Assembly: GCA_022573485.1 (NCBI GenBank)
Contig: JACZTW010000076.1
Span: 1-12,940, forward strand
From: Planctomycetota bacterium
Lineage (GTDB): Bacteria; Planctomycetota; Phycisphaerae; UBA1845; CAIVHJ01
Direction of reading: 5' to 3'
Length of the DNA: 12,940 nt
In this document: positions 1 to 6,715 of the stretch, piece by piece
Layout of the letters: every line of letters starts with the position of its first letter
Numbering within the stretch: the first letter of the stretch is position 1
The notes under the pieces: generated by a model
Database searches by the model: none
Told to the model about the DNA's origin: nothing
The model's input: only the letters and a program-made list of their open reading frames with translations
Program-made: the position numbers and the translations under genes

Positions 1-467
1 GCAGTATTACGGGGTTCTACTCCGTCCTCGTTGAGGGCGACGACATCAACGAGCCGATTTCGGATGCGGTGCGCGGCATTCTCGACGGGCACGTGTGGTT
101 GTCGCGGTCTCTGGCGGGCAAAGGGCACTACCCAGCCGTTGACACGCTCAACAGCATCAGCCGGCTGATGGTAGACGTCGTTGACGATGCGCATCGTGAG
201 GCCGCCCAGCGTGTTCGGCGCGTATTGGGCACCTGGTTCGAGATTGAGGATCTGGTCAACATCGGCGCCTACGCCGCGGGCAGCAACCCGCAGTTTGACC
301 TGGCCATCCAGAGCAAACCGCAAATCGACCAGTTTATGCAGCAGGCCATGGACGAGCAGTTCAGCTTTGAGCAGACCCGCCAAGCGCTGCAGCAATTGTC
401 GCGGAGCATCGCGGAAACCGAACACAAATTGATGGCCCATTCGGCACGCGGCGCGGCGGCCGGCTGA
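1..467 (+). CDS. fliI: Flagellum-specific export ATPase FliI, C-terminal part (5' truncated by window edge)
   Basis: The reading frame is open from base 3, so the start codon lies upstream of the window; about 154 C-terminal residues are visible. FliI is the cytoplasmic hexameric ATPase of the flagellar type III export apparatus, related to F1-beta. The visible part begins with the conserved SITGFYSVLVEGDD stretch, followed by NEPISDAVRGILDGH, LSRSLAGKGHYPAVD and SISRLM, all hallmarks of the FliI/YscN catalytic-domain end. The C-terminal helical domain carries EDLVNIGAYAAGS and a PQIDQFMQQ-like segment. The Walker A and B motifs lie outside the window. The gene is followed after 18 bp by fliJ, whose product binds the FliI ring. 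A paralogous virulence-type ATPase is unlikely given the all-flagellar neighbourhood. Confidence 0.96.
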   Translation, partial: SITGFYSVLVEGDDINEPISDAVRGILDGHVWLSRSLAGKGHYPAVDTLNSISRLMVDVVDDAHREAAQRVRRVLGTWFEIEDLVNIGAYAAGSNPQFDLAIQSKPQIDQFMQQAMDEQFSFEQTRQALQQLSRSIAETEHKLMAHSARGAAAG

Positions 468-485
468 TGGAGTGCGTGAATCGAC

Positions 486-950
486 GTGGCCAAGCGTTTT
501 AACTTTCGATTGGAGGCCGTCATGAAGTTGCGTAAGCAAAAGGAGGACGAAAACAAGCGCGCCGTCGCCCAGCGCGTGACGGAAATGAGCAAGCTGCAGG
601 ATCACTTGATGACGCTCAACGAGCAAATTGCCTCCGAGATCCGCAAAGCGCGTGAGAATGCGGTACACGCACACTTGGACACTTCTGATATGTCCAAGCA
701 GCGATTCTGGATCTCGCATTTGCAGCGCGGGGTTCTGGAGACGGAGTTTCGGATGCACAATCTGGAGAAAGAATTGACCGCGGATCGAACCGTTCTTGCA
801 GAAGCCTCCAAAGAATACAAAGTCATTGAGACCTTGCGCGACAAGCGACTGCAAGCGCACAACGACGAACAAGAACGGCTCGAAACAATCGAAGCCGACG
901 AAATGGCCGTCAACCAGTTCGTCCGCCGGCAGAGCGAGAACGCAGAGTAA
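486..950 (+). CDS. fliJ: Flagellar export stalk protein FliJ
   Basis: This 154-residue, highly charged, almost wholly helical protein starts with MAKRFNFRLEAVMKLRKQKE, the typical FliJ opening (F-x-F-x-L-E-x-V-x-x-x-R). The rest is a predicted antiparallel coiled coil rich in Glu, Lys, Arg and Gln, and the length fits the family (about 140-150). FliJ sits in the centre of the FliI hexamer, like the F1 gamma subunit, and links it to FlhA; it also helps chaperone escort. The start is GTG at 486. A GGAG at about 469-472 lies rather far upstream, so the SD is weak; no better in-frame start precedes the FNFRLE motif. Identification rests on the N-terminal motif, length and position after fliI. Confidence 0.92.
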   Translation: MAKRFNFRLEAVMKLRKQKEDENKRAVAQRVTEMSKLQDHLMTLNEQIASEIRKARENAVHAHLDTSDMSKQRFWISHLQRGVLETEFRMHNLEKELTADRTVLAEASKEYKVIETLRDKRLQAHNDEQERLETIEADEMAVNQFVRRQSENAE

Positions 951-956
951 CGAAAC

Positions 957-1640
957 ATGCTGAAGGGGATCACGAAAAGATTGTCCGCCGGACTCGGCAC
1001 AGCCTACTCAGCGCTGGCGCTGTTTGCCTTGATTCATTTGCTCATTCTGCTTGGTGTTGTCGGCTATGCGTATCAGACGGGCAGGATCGATCGGGCCAAG
1101 ATCGAGCAAATTTCGGCGATCATTCGTGGCGACCAGTCGGAAACGCCCGAAGCCGTGGCGGATGGGGCAGACGCGACGCCCGAGGCGGACGGTCAGGCTG
1201 AATCGTCGGAAGACTTGATTGAACAGGCCATGAAGCGAGACGAAATGGAGCGACTGCAACGCGAACGAGCGCTGGCCGACCTTCGGAACCTCGACTTGCT
1301 CGTCAATCGGCGTATGTTGAAGCTGCAGAGGGATCAAGAAGCGCACGACCGAAGCGTCACCCGGCAGAATGAGCAAGTGAACAAGCGGCGCGAAAATGAG
1401 GAGAACGCCGCGCGCCAGGCGACCATCAAAACGATCGGCGGCCTGGACCCCAAGAAGGCCCGCGACTTTCTGATGAACTTACCACAAGCCGATGCAGTGA
1501 AGATTCTGCTGACCCTGCCCAAACGCAAACGCAAGGGCATTTTGGAGGCTTGCAAGACGCCGGAACAGACGCGGTGGCGGGATAAAGTCCTAAGTGCAAT
1601 GCTCACACAACCGGTGGACGCTCCTGAGAATCAGACTTGA
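957..1640 (+). CDS. MotE/YlxF-like membrane-anchored coiled-coil protein between FliJ and FliK
   Basis: This 227-residue protein begins 6 bp after fliJ. Residues about 17-40 form one transmembrane helix (ALALFALIHLLILLGVVGYAY), preceded by a short Lys/Arg-containing cytoplasmic tail. Residues 60-85 are acidic and Ala-rich, about 85-155 form a charged coiled coil, and the C-terminus (about 157-215) has an IGGLDPKKARDFLMNLP...AVKILLTLPKRKRKGIL pattern. That pattern resembles the helical MgtE_N-like domain of the MotE/YlxF family (COG3334 group). Bacillus ylxF occupies the same place between fliJ and fliK. The exact role of this family outside alphaproteobacterial motility (MotC chaperone) is poorly defined; an accessory role in export or hook assembly is inferred from position only. 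The ATG start at 957 directly precedes the membrane helix. Confidence 0.8.
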   Translation: MLKGITKRLSAGLGTAYSALALFALIHLLILLGVVGYAYQTGRIDRAKIEQISAIIRGDQSETPEAVADGADATPEADGQAESSEDLIEQAMKRDEMERLQRERALADLRNLDLLVNRRMLKLQRDQEAHDRSVTRQNEQVNKRRENEENAARQATIKTIGGLDPKKARDFLMNLPQADAVKILLTLPKRKRKGILEACKTPEQTRWRDKVLSAMLTQPVDAPENQT

Positions 1641-1655
1641 TTGGAACATGAATCC

Positions 1656-3044
1656 ATGATGTCTTCAAATGGAATAGCCGCCAACCTGGTGAAGCCCGAC
1701 ACGGTGCAGCGGAGCGCCCGAGCCGGCACTTCGCGCGCCCCCGTGGCGAGCGCACCCAATCAGCCGGCCCGCGCTATCGAGCGCGAAGACACCGACGCCG
1801 TCGGCCAAGATTTTGAGAATCTGCTGAGGCGGGTCGCCGGCCTGCGCAATTCGGATGCGTACACTGCTGATTTCGCGCGACAAGTCGCGGAGGCCAACCG
1901 GCACGCGGCGGCGAATCAGCGGATCACGGAAGACGATCTTCGCGTTCCTGATGAGCAGCAGCGTTCCAGTGAGCGCCGAACGTTCTCCCGGCAGGATCCG
2001 TCACGAGCGAGTGCCGTGGCCATTCAGCGCGGCGAACTGGGCAAGGGTGAGCTGGGTCACCTCTACCGTCCTTTGAGCACGGTGGGCAATGGGCCGCGAG
2101 GCGAAGTTGCTGCGGGTTCGTCCTCCGATGAAAACTTTGCGAATTCGCGCGGGCTGTCTGGGCGCAGCGCGGATGCGGGCGGCAGAGCGCCTCGGGGAAG
2201 CGTCGAGCCTGTCGACTCGGAAAGAAAGCAGTCCAACCAGAAGATTCCGGAGGCTCTCGGCGCACACGCGAAAGCCTCCGGCGGTGCCGACACACGCGCT
2301 TTGGCAGCGGCTTTGGCAGAAACCACCGCACGCTCATCCGTGCGGCGCGCGAACGCGCCGGTGAGCAACCGAAATACGCCCAGCAGCGAACGCACAGGCC
2401 GACCTGTGCAGTTACAGGCCCGGCAGTCCATTGTGCAGCGGTTTCGCGAGCCTGGCGCGCAGAGCCAATCGCGGCAGGAAAGCGATCTGGATGCGCGCGA
2501 CATGAAGAAACCGATCGAGATCCAGCCGCGGACGGACTCGGCGTCGAAAGCGAAGGGCGCGGAACCCCTGGGTAGGGAGATTCGACAGCAGACGCTCAAC
2601 GACGTGCAGCGCGTGGTTCTGGACAACCGGGGCGAGCGGCACTCACGCGTGCGGTTGCAGCTTAGTCCTCCGGAATTGGGCAAACTGACCATCGAGATGC
2701 GGATGGAGAACAACATCCTGCGGATCCGGTTCGAGGCGGAGCGTCCGGAAGTCGGCGCGCTGCTCAAAAACAATTCGGCTGCGCTTTCAAACGCACTCGC
2801 GGAGCAGGGCATCTCGGTGGAGCGCTACGAAGTGGTGTTGAGCGAGTCGGCGAGCGAGTCTGACGATTTCGGGAAACACCTCGATGCCCACGGCGGCCTC
2901 GAGGACTCGTCCTCGGACCCCGATGCCCGGCCCGCTGCGGAAGGGAATGAGGAGAGTGAACGAATTGAAAGCGAAGAAGTGCTGGCGGAAGAAGTAGGTG
3001 CGCCCGCTGGCGGCGCGGAACGTCGATTGGATATCAAGGCATAG
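1656..3044 (+). CDS. fliK: Flagellar hook-length control protein FliK
   Basis: The predicted protein has 462 residues. The first ~310 are low-complexity, rich in Ala, Arg, Ser, Glu and Gln, as expected for the secreted molecular-ruler part. Residues about 320-400 form the conserved FliK C-terminal (Flg_hook) domain with RVRLQLSPPELGKLTIEM, then LRIRFEAERPEV and ALSNALAEQGISVERYEV. This domain contacts FlhB and switches export from hook to filament substrates. The final ~60 residues are strongly acidic. The ORF stays open back to a TTG at 1641, immediately after the upstream stop, and also has ATGs at 1656 and 1659. I chose 1656 because a GGA at 1643-1645 sits about 10 nt upstream; the start is uncertain by a few codons. 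The N-terminal part would not be recognisable without the C-terminal domain. Confidence 0.9.
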   Translation: MMSSNGIAANLVKPDTVQRSARAGTSRAPVASAPNQPARAIEREDTDAVGQDFENLLRRVAGLRNSDAYTADFARQVAEANRHAAANQRITEDDLRVPDEQQRSSERRTFSRQDPSRASAVAIQRGELGKGELGHLYRPLSTVGNGPRGEVAAGSSSDENFANSRGLSGRSADAGGRAPRGSVEPVDSERKQSNQKIPEALGAHAKASGGADTRALAAALAETTARSSVRRANAPVSNRNTPSSERTGRPVQLQARQSIVQRFREPGAQSQSRQESDLDARDMKKPIEIQPRTDSASKAKGAEPLGREIRQQTLNDVQRVVLDNRGERHSRVRLQLSPPELGKLTIEMRMENNILRIRFEAERPEVGALLKNNSAALSNALAEQGISVERYEVVLSESASESDDFGKHLDAHGGLEDSSSDPDARPAAEGNEESERIESEEVLAEEVGAPAGGAERRLDIKA

Positions 3045-3107
3045 AGACGCTGAGCGTTTCTGTTCACAAGGGCGGAGCCCGCGAATCACACAGAATGGAG
3101 AACAATC

Positions 3108-3707
3108 ATGGAAGTTGCATCTTTGGCGCAGTCGCTGCCCGGCAGTGCGCCCGTTCAGGCTCAAAGCGGCGATTTCAGCGCTCTCGGTTCGGCAGAATTT
3201 TTCAAATTGATCATCACGGACCTGCTGAATCAGGATCCCTTGAACCCGACGGATAACCAGAAACTGCTCGAGCAGATTTCGCTCATTCGCGACATCGAGA
3301 TGAACAACGAAATGACCACGAGTCTGCGGTCGCTGATTGATCAGCAGCGTTTCGGCTCGGCGACGACGTTGCTGGGTCAGTTCGTCGAGGGCAACGAGGC
3401 TGCGGGCTTTGCCACCGGCGTGGTGGCCGGCGTGCGTTTTGACGCCCAGGGCGCGGCCATCCTGATGCTCGATGGCGGCGCGGAGATGCCGCTGAGCAAC
3501 CTACTGACCGTGACGTCGCTCGAACATTTGGCCAACGGATTGGTCGGACAAATGGTGACCGCTGAGATTATCGAAGACGGCGAACTGCTGGAGGTTGAAG
3601 GGATCGTGACGGGCCTGCGGTCCGATTCGGGGACGCTGATGCTCGAACTCGATACCGGGCGGATGGTGCCGTTGGCCAGCGTTAAGGAGCGGCGTAGCGC
3701 GGCGTGA
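3108..3707 (+). CDS. flgD: Flagellar hook capping / scaffolding protein FlgD
   Basis: This 199-residue protein has a good GGAG SD 7 nt before its ATG. Residues about 28-78 form the conserved FlgD N-terminal region, EFFKLIITDLLNQDPLNP followed by a helix ending in SLRSLI, which is needed for export and hook-tip binding. FlgD caps the growing hook outside the cell and lets FlgE subunits fold into place. The C-terminal half is unusual. Residues 88-134 (LLGQFV...GVVAGVRFD...LDGGAEMPLSNL) and 145-194 (LVGQMV...GIVTGLRSD...LDTGRMVPLASV) look like two tandem copies of the Tudor-like FlgD module. I see no separate Ig-like domain such as that of enterobacterial FlgD (about 230 residues). Bacillus-type FlgD is shorter, with one such module. 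Confidence 0.93.
   Translation: MEVASLAQSLPGSAPVQAQSGDFSALGSAEFFKLIITDLLNQDPLNPTDNQKLLEQISLIRDIEMNNEMTTSLRSLIDQQRFGSATTLLGQFVEGNEAAGFATGVVAGVRFDAQGAAILMLDGGAEMPLSNLLTVTSLEHLANGLVGQMVTAEIIEDGELLEVEGIVTGLRSDSGTLMLELDTGRMVPLASVKERRSAA
3369..3689 (+). other. Internal duplication within FlgD (two Tudor-like modules)
   Basis: Codons 88-134 and 145-194 of flgD encode aligned segments sharing L-x-G-Q-x-V, G-x-V-x-G-x-R-x-D, L-x-L-D-x-G and V/M-P-L at corresponding positions. The second copy has a few extra residues before the shared glycine. The protein similarity is clear by eye; the DNA is not obviously similar, so the duplication would be old. Confidence 0.6.
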
Positions 3708-3713
3708 GGGGGG

Positions 3714-3761
3714 AAGTATTCGGTACTCGGTACTCGGTACTCAGTGTCCGTGCTCGGTAGT
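3714..3761 (+). repeat. Degenerate heptanucleotide tandem array (CGGTACT type) in flgD-flgE spacer
   Basis: Three perfect CGGTACT units occupy 3721-3741. They are followed by CAGTGTC, a 6-nt CGTGCT and CGGTAGT, and preceded by AAGTATT at 3714-3720, giving about seven units in near-constant 7-nt phase. The array starts a few bases after the flgD stop, in a 165-bp spacer. The rest of the spacer (3762-3872) is GC-rich; I see nothing firm in it apart from the flgE SD at about 3860-3866. Confidence 0.8.
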
Positions 3762-3872
3762 CAATGGCGAGTTTAGGGCAGGGACGGTGGGAGCCGGGAT
3801 CGCGGGCGACCGCGCTGGAAAGCCGCGCGGCGTGCGAAGAAACCGGACGTTTGCAACATAGGGAGAATCTTC

Positions 3873-5558
3873 ATGGGATTGACATCGGCAATGAATACGG
3901 CTGTTACCGGTTTGCAGACCAGCCAAGTGATGCTGGAAACGATCGGTGACAACATCGCCAACGTGAACACGACGGCCTTCAAATCGAATCGAGTGGACCT
4001 CGAATCGCAGTTTGCGCTGACGCTTCGCAGCGCGACCGCTCCGGGCGACGTGCTGGGCGGGACCAATCCAGTGCAAGTCGGCCTGGGGTCGGCCGTCGGC
4101 GCGATTCAGCGGAGTTTCGTGCAGGGGTCGATCGCACCGACCGGCTCGAACAGCGACCTGGCCATCCAGGGACAGGGCTTTTTCGTACTGGAAGACGCGG
4201 ATGGCGCTCAGCTCTATACGCGCGACGGGGCGTTTACGCTGGACGCCAACAGCCAACTCGTCTCGCGAGATGGTTTACTGGTTCAAGCCTTTATCGCGGA
4301 CGCGACCGGCGAGGTCGATTCATCGGGAGCCGTCGGCAGTGTTACGATTCCGCTCGGCGCCCTGAAGTTGGCGCGGGCCACCAGTGAAGTGTCGGTCGGC
4401 GGCAACTTGAACGCGGCGGCCTCGGTGGCGACCGCGGGCACCGTCGTGACTTCCGATGCGCTGATCACGGGCACCGGAGTAGCGACTGCGGCGACCGCGC
4501 TGACCACTCTCATCGACGCTCAAGGCAACGCGCTGTTCGCCGACGGGGACCTCGTGACGCTGAGCGGAGCGACCAAAGGCGGATTCGCGCTGCCGGGAGA
4601 CGAACAGTTCACCATCGGGACCGACGGCACGACGGTTCAGGATTTCATGACGTTCCTGGAAGGCGCCCTGGCGATCCACACGGATCCCGCGCTGGGCGAG
4701 AACGCCGGTGTGACGCTTGACGCCGCGGGTCAAATGGTGATCGCCGGCAACTTCGGCGAGTCCAATGCCCTCGAAATCGAAGCCGGGAACATCGTGAACA
4801 CGACTCAAGGCACGGTCCCGTTGGCCTTCACGCAGACCTCCGCCGCCGCGGGTGAAGGATTGACGATGCAGCTCGATTTGTTCGACTCACTCGGCGGGCC
4901 GGTGTCGGCGCGCTTGCGGCTGGCCCTGGAATCCAAGACGGACGCGGGCACGACGTGGCGCTTCTATGCGGAATCGGTGGACGACAGCGACGTGTCGAAT
5001 GTGCTGGGCACGGGCACGGTTTCGTTCGACCCGAACGGACAGTTCATCGGCGTCACCGGCAACGAGCTCTCGATCGACCACGCCAACAGCGGAGCCACCA
5101 GCCCGCTGGCATTTACGGTGGATTTCGCGGCTGCAACCGGGCTGAGCGACGGCTCGGGCACTTCGACGTTCACCCAATTGGACCAGGACGGCCTGCCCGA
5201 AGGCACGTTGCAGGATTTCGCGGTGGATGAGGAAGGCTTGATCGTCGGCACGTTCAGCAACGCCCACCAGCAAGTGCTGGGCCAAGTGGCATTGGCGACG
5301 TTTGTCAACCCGCACGGGCTGAAGCTGGTGACGGACAACAACTACGTGGTGACGGCCAATTCCGGCGACGCAAATATTACTGCGCCGAAGGAAAGCAACG
5401 CCGGGCGGATCAAGCCCGGGTCGCTGGAGTTGAGCAACGTGGATCTGGCCCGCGAGTTTATCGGTCTGATCAACGCCTCCACGGGTTTCTCAGCCAACAG
5501 CCGGGTCATCACGACCGCGGACGAACTTCTGCAGGAACTCCTGCTCATCGCCAGGTAG
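3873..5558 (+). CDS. flgE: Flagellar hook protein FlgE
   Basis: This 561-residue protein is longer than the roughly 400 residues of enterobacterial FlgE. The N-terminal D0 helix (MGLTSAMNTAVTGLQTSQ, then IGDNIANVNTTAFKSNRV) is the signature of the rod/hook/HAP family. The C-terminal D0 helix contains LELSNVDLAREFIGLINA and NSRVITTADELLQELL. These two helices pair to form the inner tube of the hook. GQGFFVLED...YTRDGAFTLD (about 98-120) is the conserved FlgE/F/G core. Residues about 180-400 are Thr/Ala/Gly-rich surface domains, which account for the extra length and vary widely between species. AGGGAGA at 3860-3866 ends 6 nt before the ATG. The neighbouring flgD and fliK, together with the size, favour FlgE over FlgF or FlgG. 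Confidence 0.95.
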   Translation: MGLTSAMNTAVTGLQTSQVMLETIGDNIANVNTTAFKSNRVDLESQFALTLRSATAPGDVLGGTNPVQVGLGSAVGAIQRSFVQGSIAPTGSNSDLAIQGQGFFVLEDADGAQLYTRDGAFTLDANSQLVSRDGLLVQAFIADATGEVDSSGAVGSVTIPLGALKLARATSEVSVGGNLNAAASVATAGTVVTSDALITGTGVATAATALTTLIDAQGNALFADGDLVTLSGATKGGFALPGDEQFTIGTDGTTVQDFMTFLEGALAIHTDPALGENAGVTLDAAGQMVIAGNFGESNALEIEAGNIVNTTQGTVPLAFTQTSAAAGEGLTMQLDLFDSLGGPVSARLRLALESKTDAGTTWRFYAESVDDSDVSNVLGTGTVSFDPNGQFIGVTGNELSIDHANSGATSPLAFTVDFAAATGLSDGSGTSTFTQLDQDGLPEGTLQDFAVDEEGLIVGTFSNAHQQVLGQVALATFVNPHGLKLVTDNNYVVTANSGDANITAPKESNAGRIKPGSLELSNVDLAREFIGLINASTGFSANSRVITTADELLQELLLIAR

Positions 5559-5565
5559 CGATAAC

Positions 5566-5760
5566 ATGATCACTGTGACGCGATTAAACGATCAGCCGCT
5601 GGTGCTCAACGCGGAGTTGATCAAAACAGTGGAGTCAACGCCCGATACATTGATCACGCTGATCAACGGCGATCGCATGATGGTCAAGGAATCGATGGAG
5701 GAAATTGTCCGAAAAGCAGTGGAGTACGGGCGGCAGATACGCGCTTTCGCCGTACAGTGA
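5566..5760 (+). CDS. flbD: FlbD/SwrD family small flagellar protein
   Basis: This 64-residue protein starts 7 bp after the flgE stop. It matches the FlbD (PF06289-type) pattern end to end: MITVTRLNDQPLVLNAELI, then VESTPDTLITLINGDRMMVKES and a C-terminal helix EEIVRKAVEYGRQI. The order flgE-flbD-motA/motB/fliL is typical of Firmicutes, spirochaetes and other lineages. In Bacillus the homologue, SwrD, raises flagellar torque and swarming, so a link to the stator genes downstream is plausible. This family is distinct from the Caulobacter NtrC-like regulator also called FlbD. No SD better than weak purines precedes the ATG, so translation may be coupled to flgE. Confidence 0.92.
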   Translation: MITVTRLNDQPLVLNAELIKTVESTPDTLITLINGDRMMVKESMEEIVRKAVEYGRQIRAFAVQ

Positions 5761-5786
5761 AACCGCCCAACGGATTGGTACGATAT
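5759..5786 (+). promoter_or_regulatory. Possible sigma-28-like flagellar promoter upstream of motA (weak)
   Basis: GAAA at 5759-5762 lies 16 nt before TACGATAT (5779-5786), which resembles the sigma-28 pattern TAAA-N15-GCCGATAA in its CGATA core. An 8-bp direct repeat GGTACGAT (5777-5784 and 5793-5800) overlaps and follows it. The match is partial and could be chance; its only contextual support is its place in the longer leader before the stator genes. Confidence 0.15.
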
Positions 5787-5836
5787 GTCTTAGGTACGAT
5801 CCAGAGGGTCTTCTTGCAATCGCCGGCGGGTGTCGG

Positions 5837-5852
5837 TGGGCGGTCCGTTGCG
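5837..5852 (+). promoter_or_regulatory. Possible sigma-54-type -24/-12 promoter upstream of motA
   Basis: The bases TGGGCGGTCCGTTGCG have GG and GC separated by exactly 10 nt and a complete TTGC -12 box, as in the RpoN consensus TGGCAC-N5-TTGCA. The C-A-C part of the -24 box is not matched. It would start transcription near 5863, about 65 nt before the motA ATG. Such matches arise easily in GC-rich DNA, so confidence is low. Confidence 0.22.
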
Positions 5853-5926
5853 GCCTGGGCGGGCGCCCGTGAGGTCGCTGATTCGCCGCGCTCCGCGAAA
5901 CGAACGGGGCCGGCGCGGGTAACACT

Positions 5927-6679
5927 ATGGATATCGCGACAATACTAGGCTTGATTCTCGGCTTCAGTTTGGTCCTGTGGGCCATGCTGAGTAAGGGAAC
6001 CGTCGAGATGTTCATGGACCCGGCGGGCCTGGCCATCGTCGCCGGCGGTACGATTGGCGTGGTCCTGATGAGCTTTCCGCTGAAGCAAGTGCTGGCGATC
6101 ACCAAGGTCATGAAGCACGCGTTCTTCGCGCGACCGGCTGACGCGGGCGGACTGATCAAGGAACTGGTCAAGTATGCGGAAGTGGCCCGTCGCGACGGCA
6201 TCTTGTCGCTGGAAAACATGACCCGCGACAATGAGAACAAATTCCTGGTCAGCGGCATTCAAATGGCGGTGGACGGGACCGATCCGGAGTTGATCGAGCA
6301 AATCATGGCCAGCGAAGTGGAATCCGTCGAGGATCGTCACACCAACGGCAAAGCCTTGCTGGACAACATGGGCAAATTCGCGCCGGCGTTCGGGATGATC
6401 GGTACGCTGGTCGGACTGGTGCTGATGCTGGCCAACATGGATGACCCGGACGCGATCGGACCCGGCATGGCGGTGGCGTTGCTGACGACCCTCTATGGCT
6501 CCATGGCCTCCAATATGCTCTTCCTGCCCCTGGGTGAGAAGCTGGCCTTGCGCAGCCAGGAGGAAATCATGCTCATGAACATCGCCATGAGGGGCGTGAT
6601 GAGCATTCAGTCGGGCGACAATCCGCGCATCGTGGAGCAGAAGCTCAAGATCTATGTGCCTCCCAGCATGCGTGACTAG
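5927..6679 (+). CDS. motA: Flagellar stator protein MotA (PomA-like)
   Basis: This 250-residue inner-membrane protein has four hydrophobic segments at about 3-22, 32-50, 150-170 and 180-203. The cytoplasmic loop carries the torque-generating charges in ARRDGILSLE (R88/R89 and E96). The third helix begins GKFAPAFGMIGTLVGLV with the conserved proline (P153, equivalent to E. coli P173). The fourth has MAVALLTTLYG and FLPLGEKL with P201 (equivalent to P222). The LANMDDPDAIGPGMAVALLTTLYG stretch closely follows sodium-driven PomA/MotP-type proteins, including Thr in helices 3 and 4 (T160, T187/T188), so Na+ coupling is possible; this is inference. MotA pentamers surround a MotB dimer. motB follows after 36 bp. 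The SD before the ATG is weak. A 166-bp spacer upstream could hold a separate promoter. Confidence 0.95.
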   Translation: MDIATILGLILGFSLVLWAMLSKGTVEMFMDPAGLAIVAGGTIGVVLMSFPLKQVLAITKVMKHAFFARPADAGGLIKELVKYAEVARRDGILSLENMTRDNENKFLVSGIQMAVDGTDPELIEQIMASEVESVEDRHTNGKALLDNMGKFAPAFGMIGTLVGLVLMLANMDDPDAIGPGMAVALLTTLYGSMASNMLFLPLGEKLALRSQEEIMLMNIAMRGVMSIQSGDNPRIVEQKLKIYVPPSMRD

Positions 6680-6715
6680 GCTGAAGATGGCTCCTAGGGC
6701 GAGGTATGGCGAACG

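Noticed and set aside
2063..2812. 249-codon open frame on the - strand opposite fliK
   Set aside because: Ser/Arg/Cys-rich shadow frame; the + strand frame ends in a clear FliK C-terminal domain.
3765..3780. Sigma-54-like TGGC-N9-GCA spacing upstream of flgE
   Set aside because: Only the GG and GC dinucleotides fit; the TT of the -12 box is missing, so it is not better than chance.
5757..5948. 63-codon + strand frame between flbD and motA
   Set aside because: Overlaps the motA start in another frame, Arg/Gly/Ala-rich with no recognisable pattern and no SD; more likely leader DNA.
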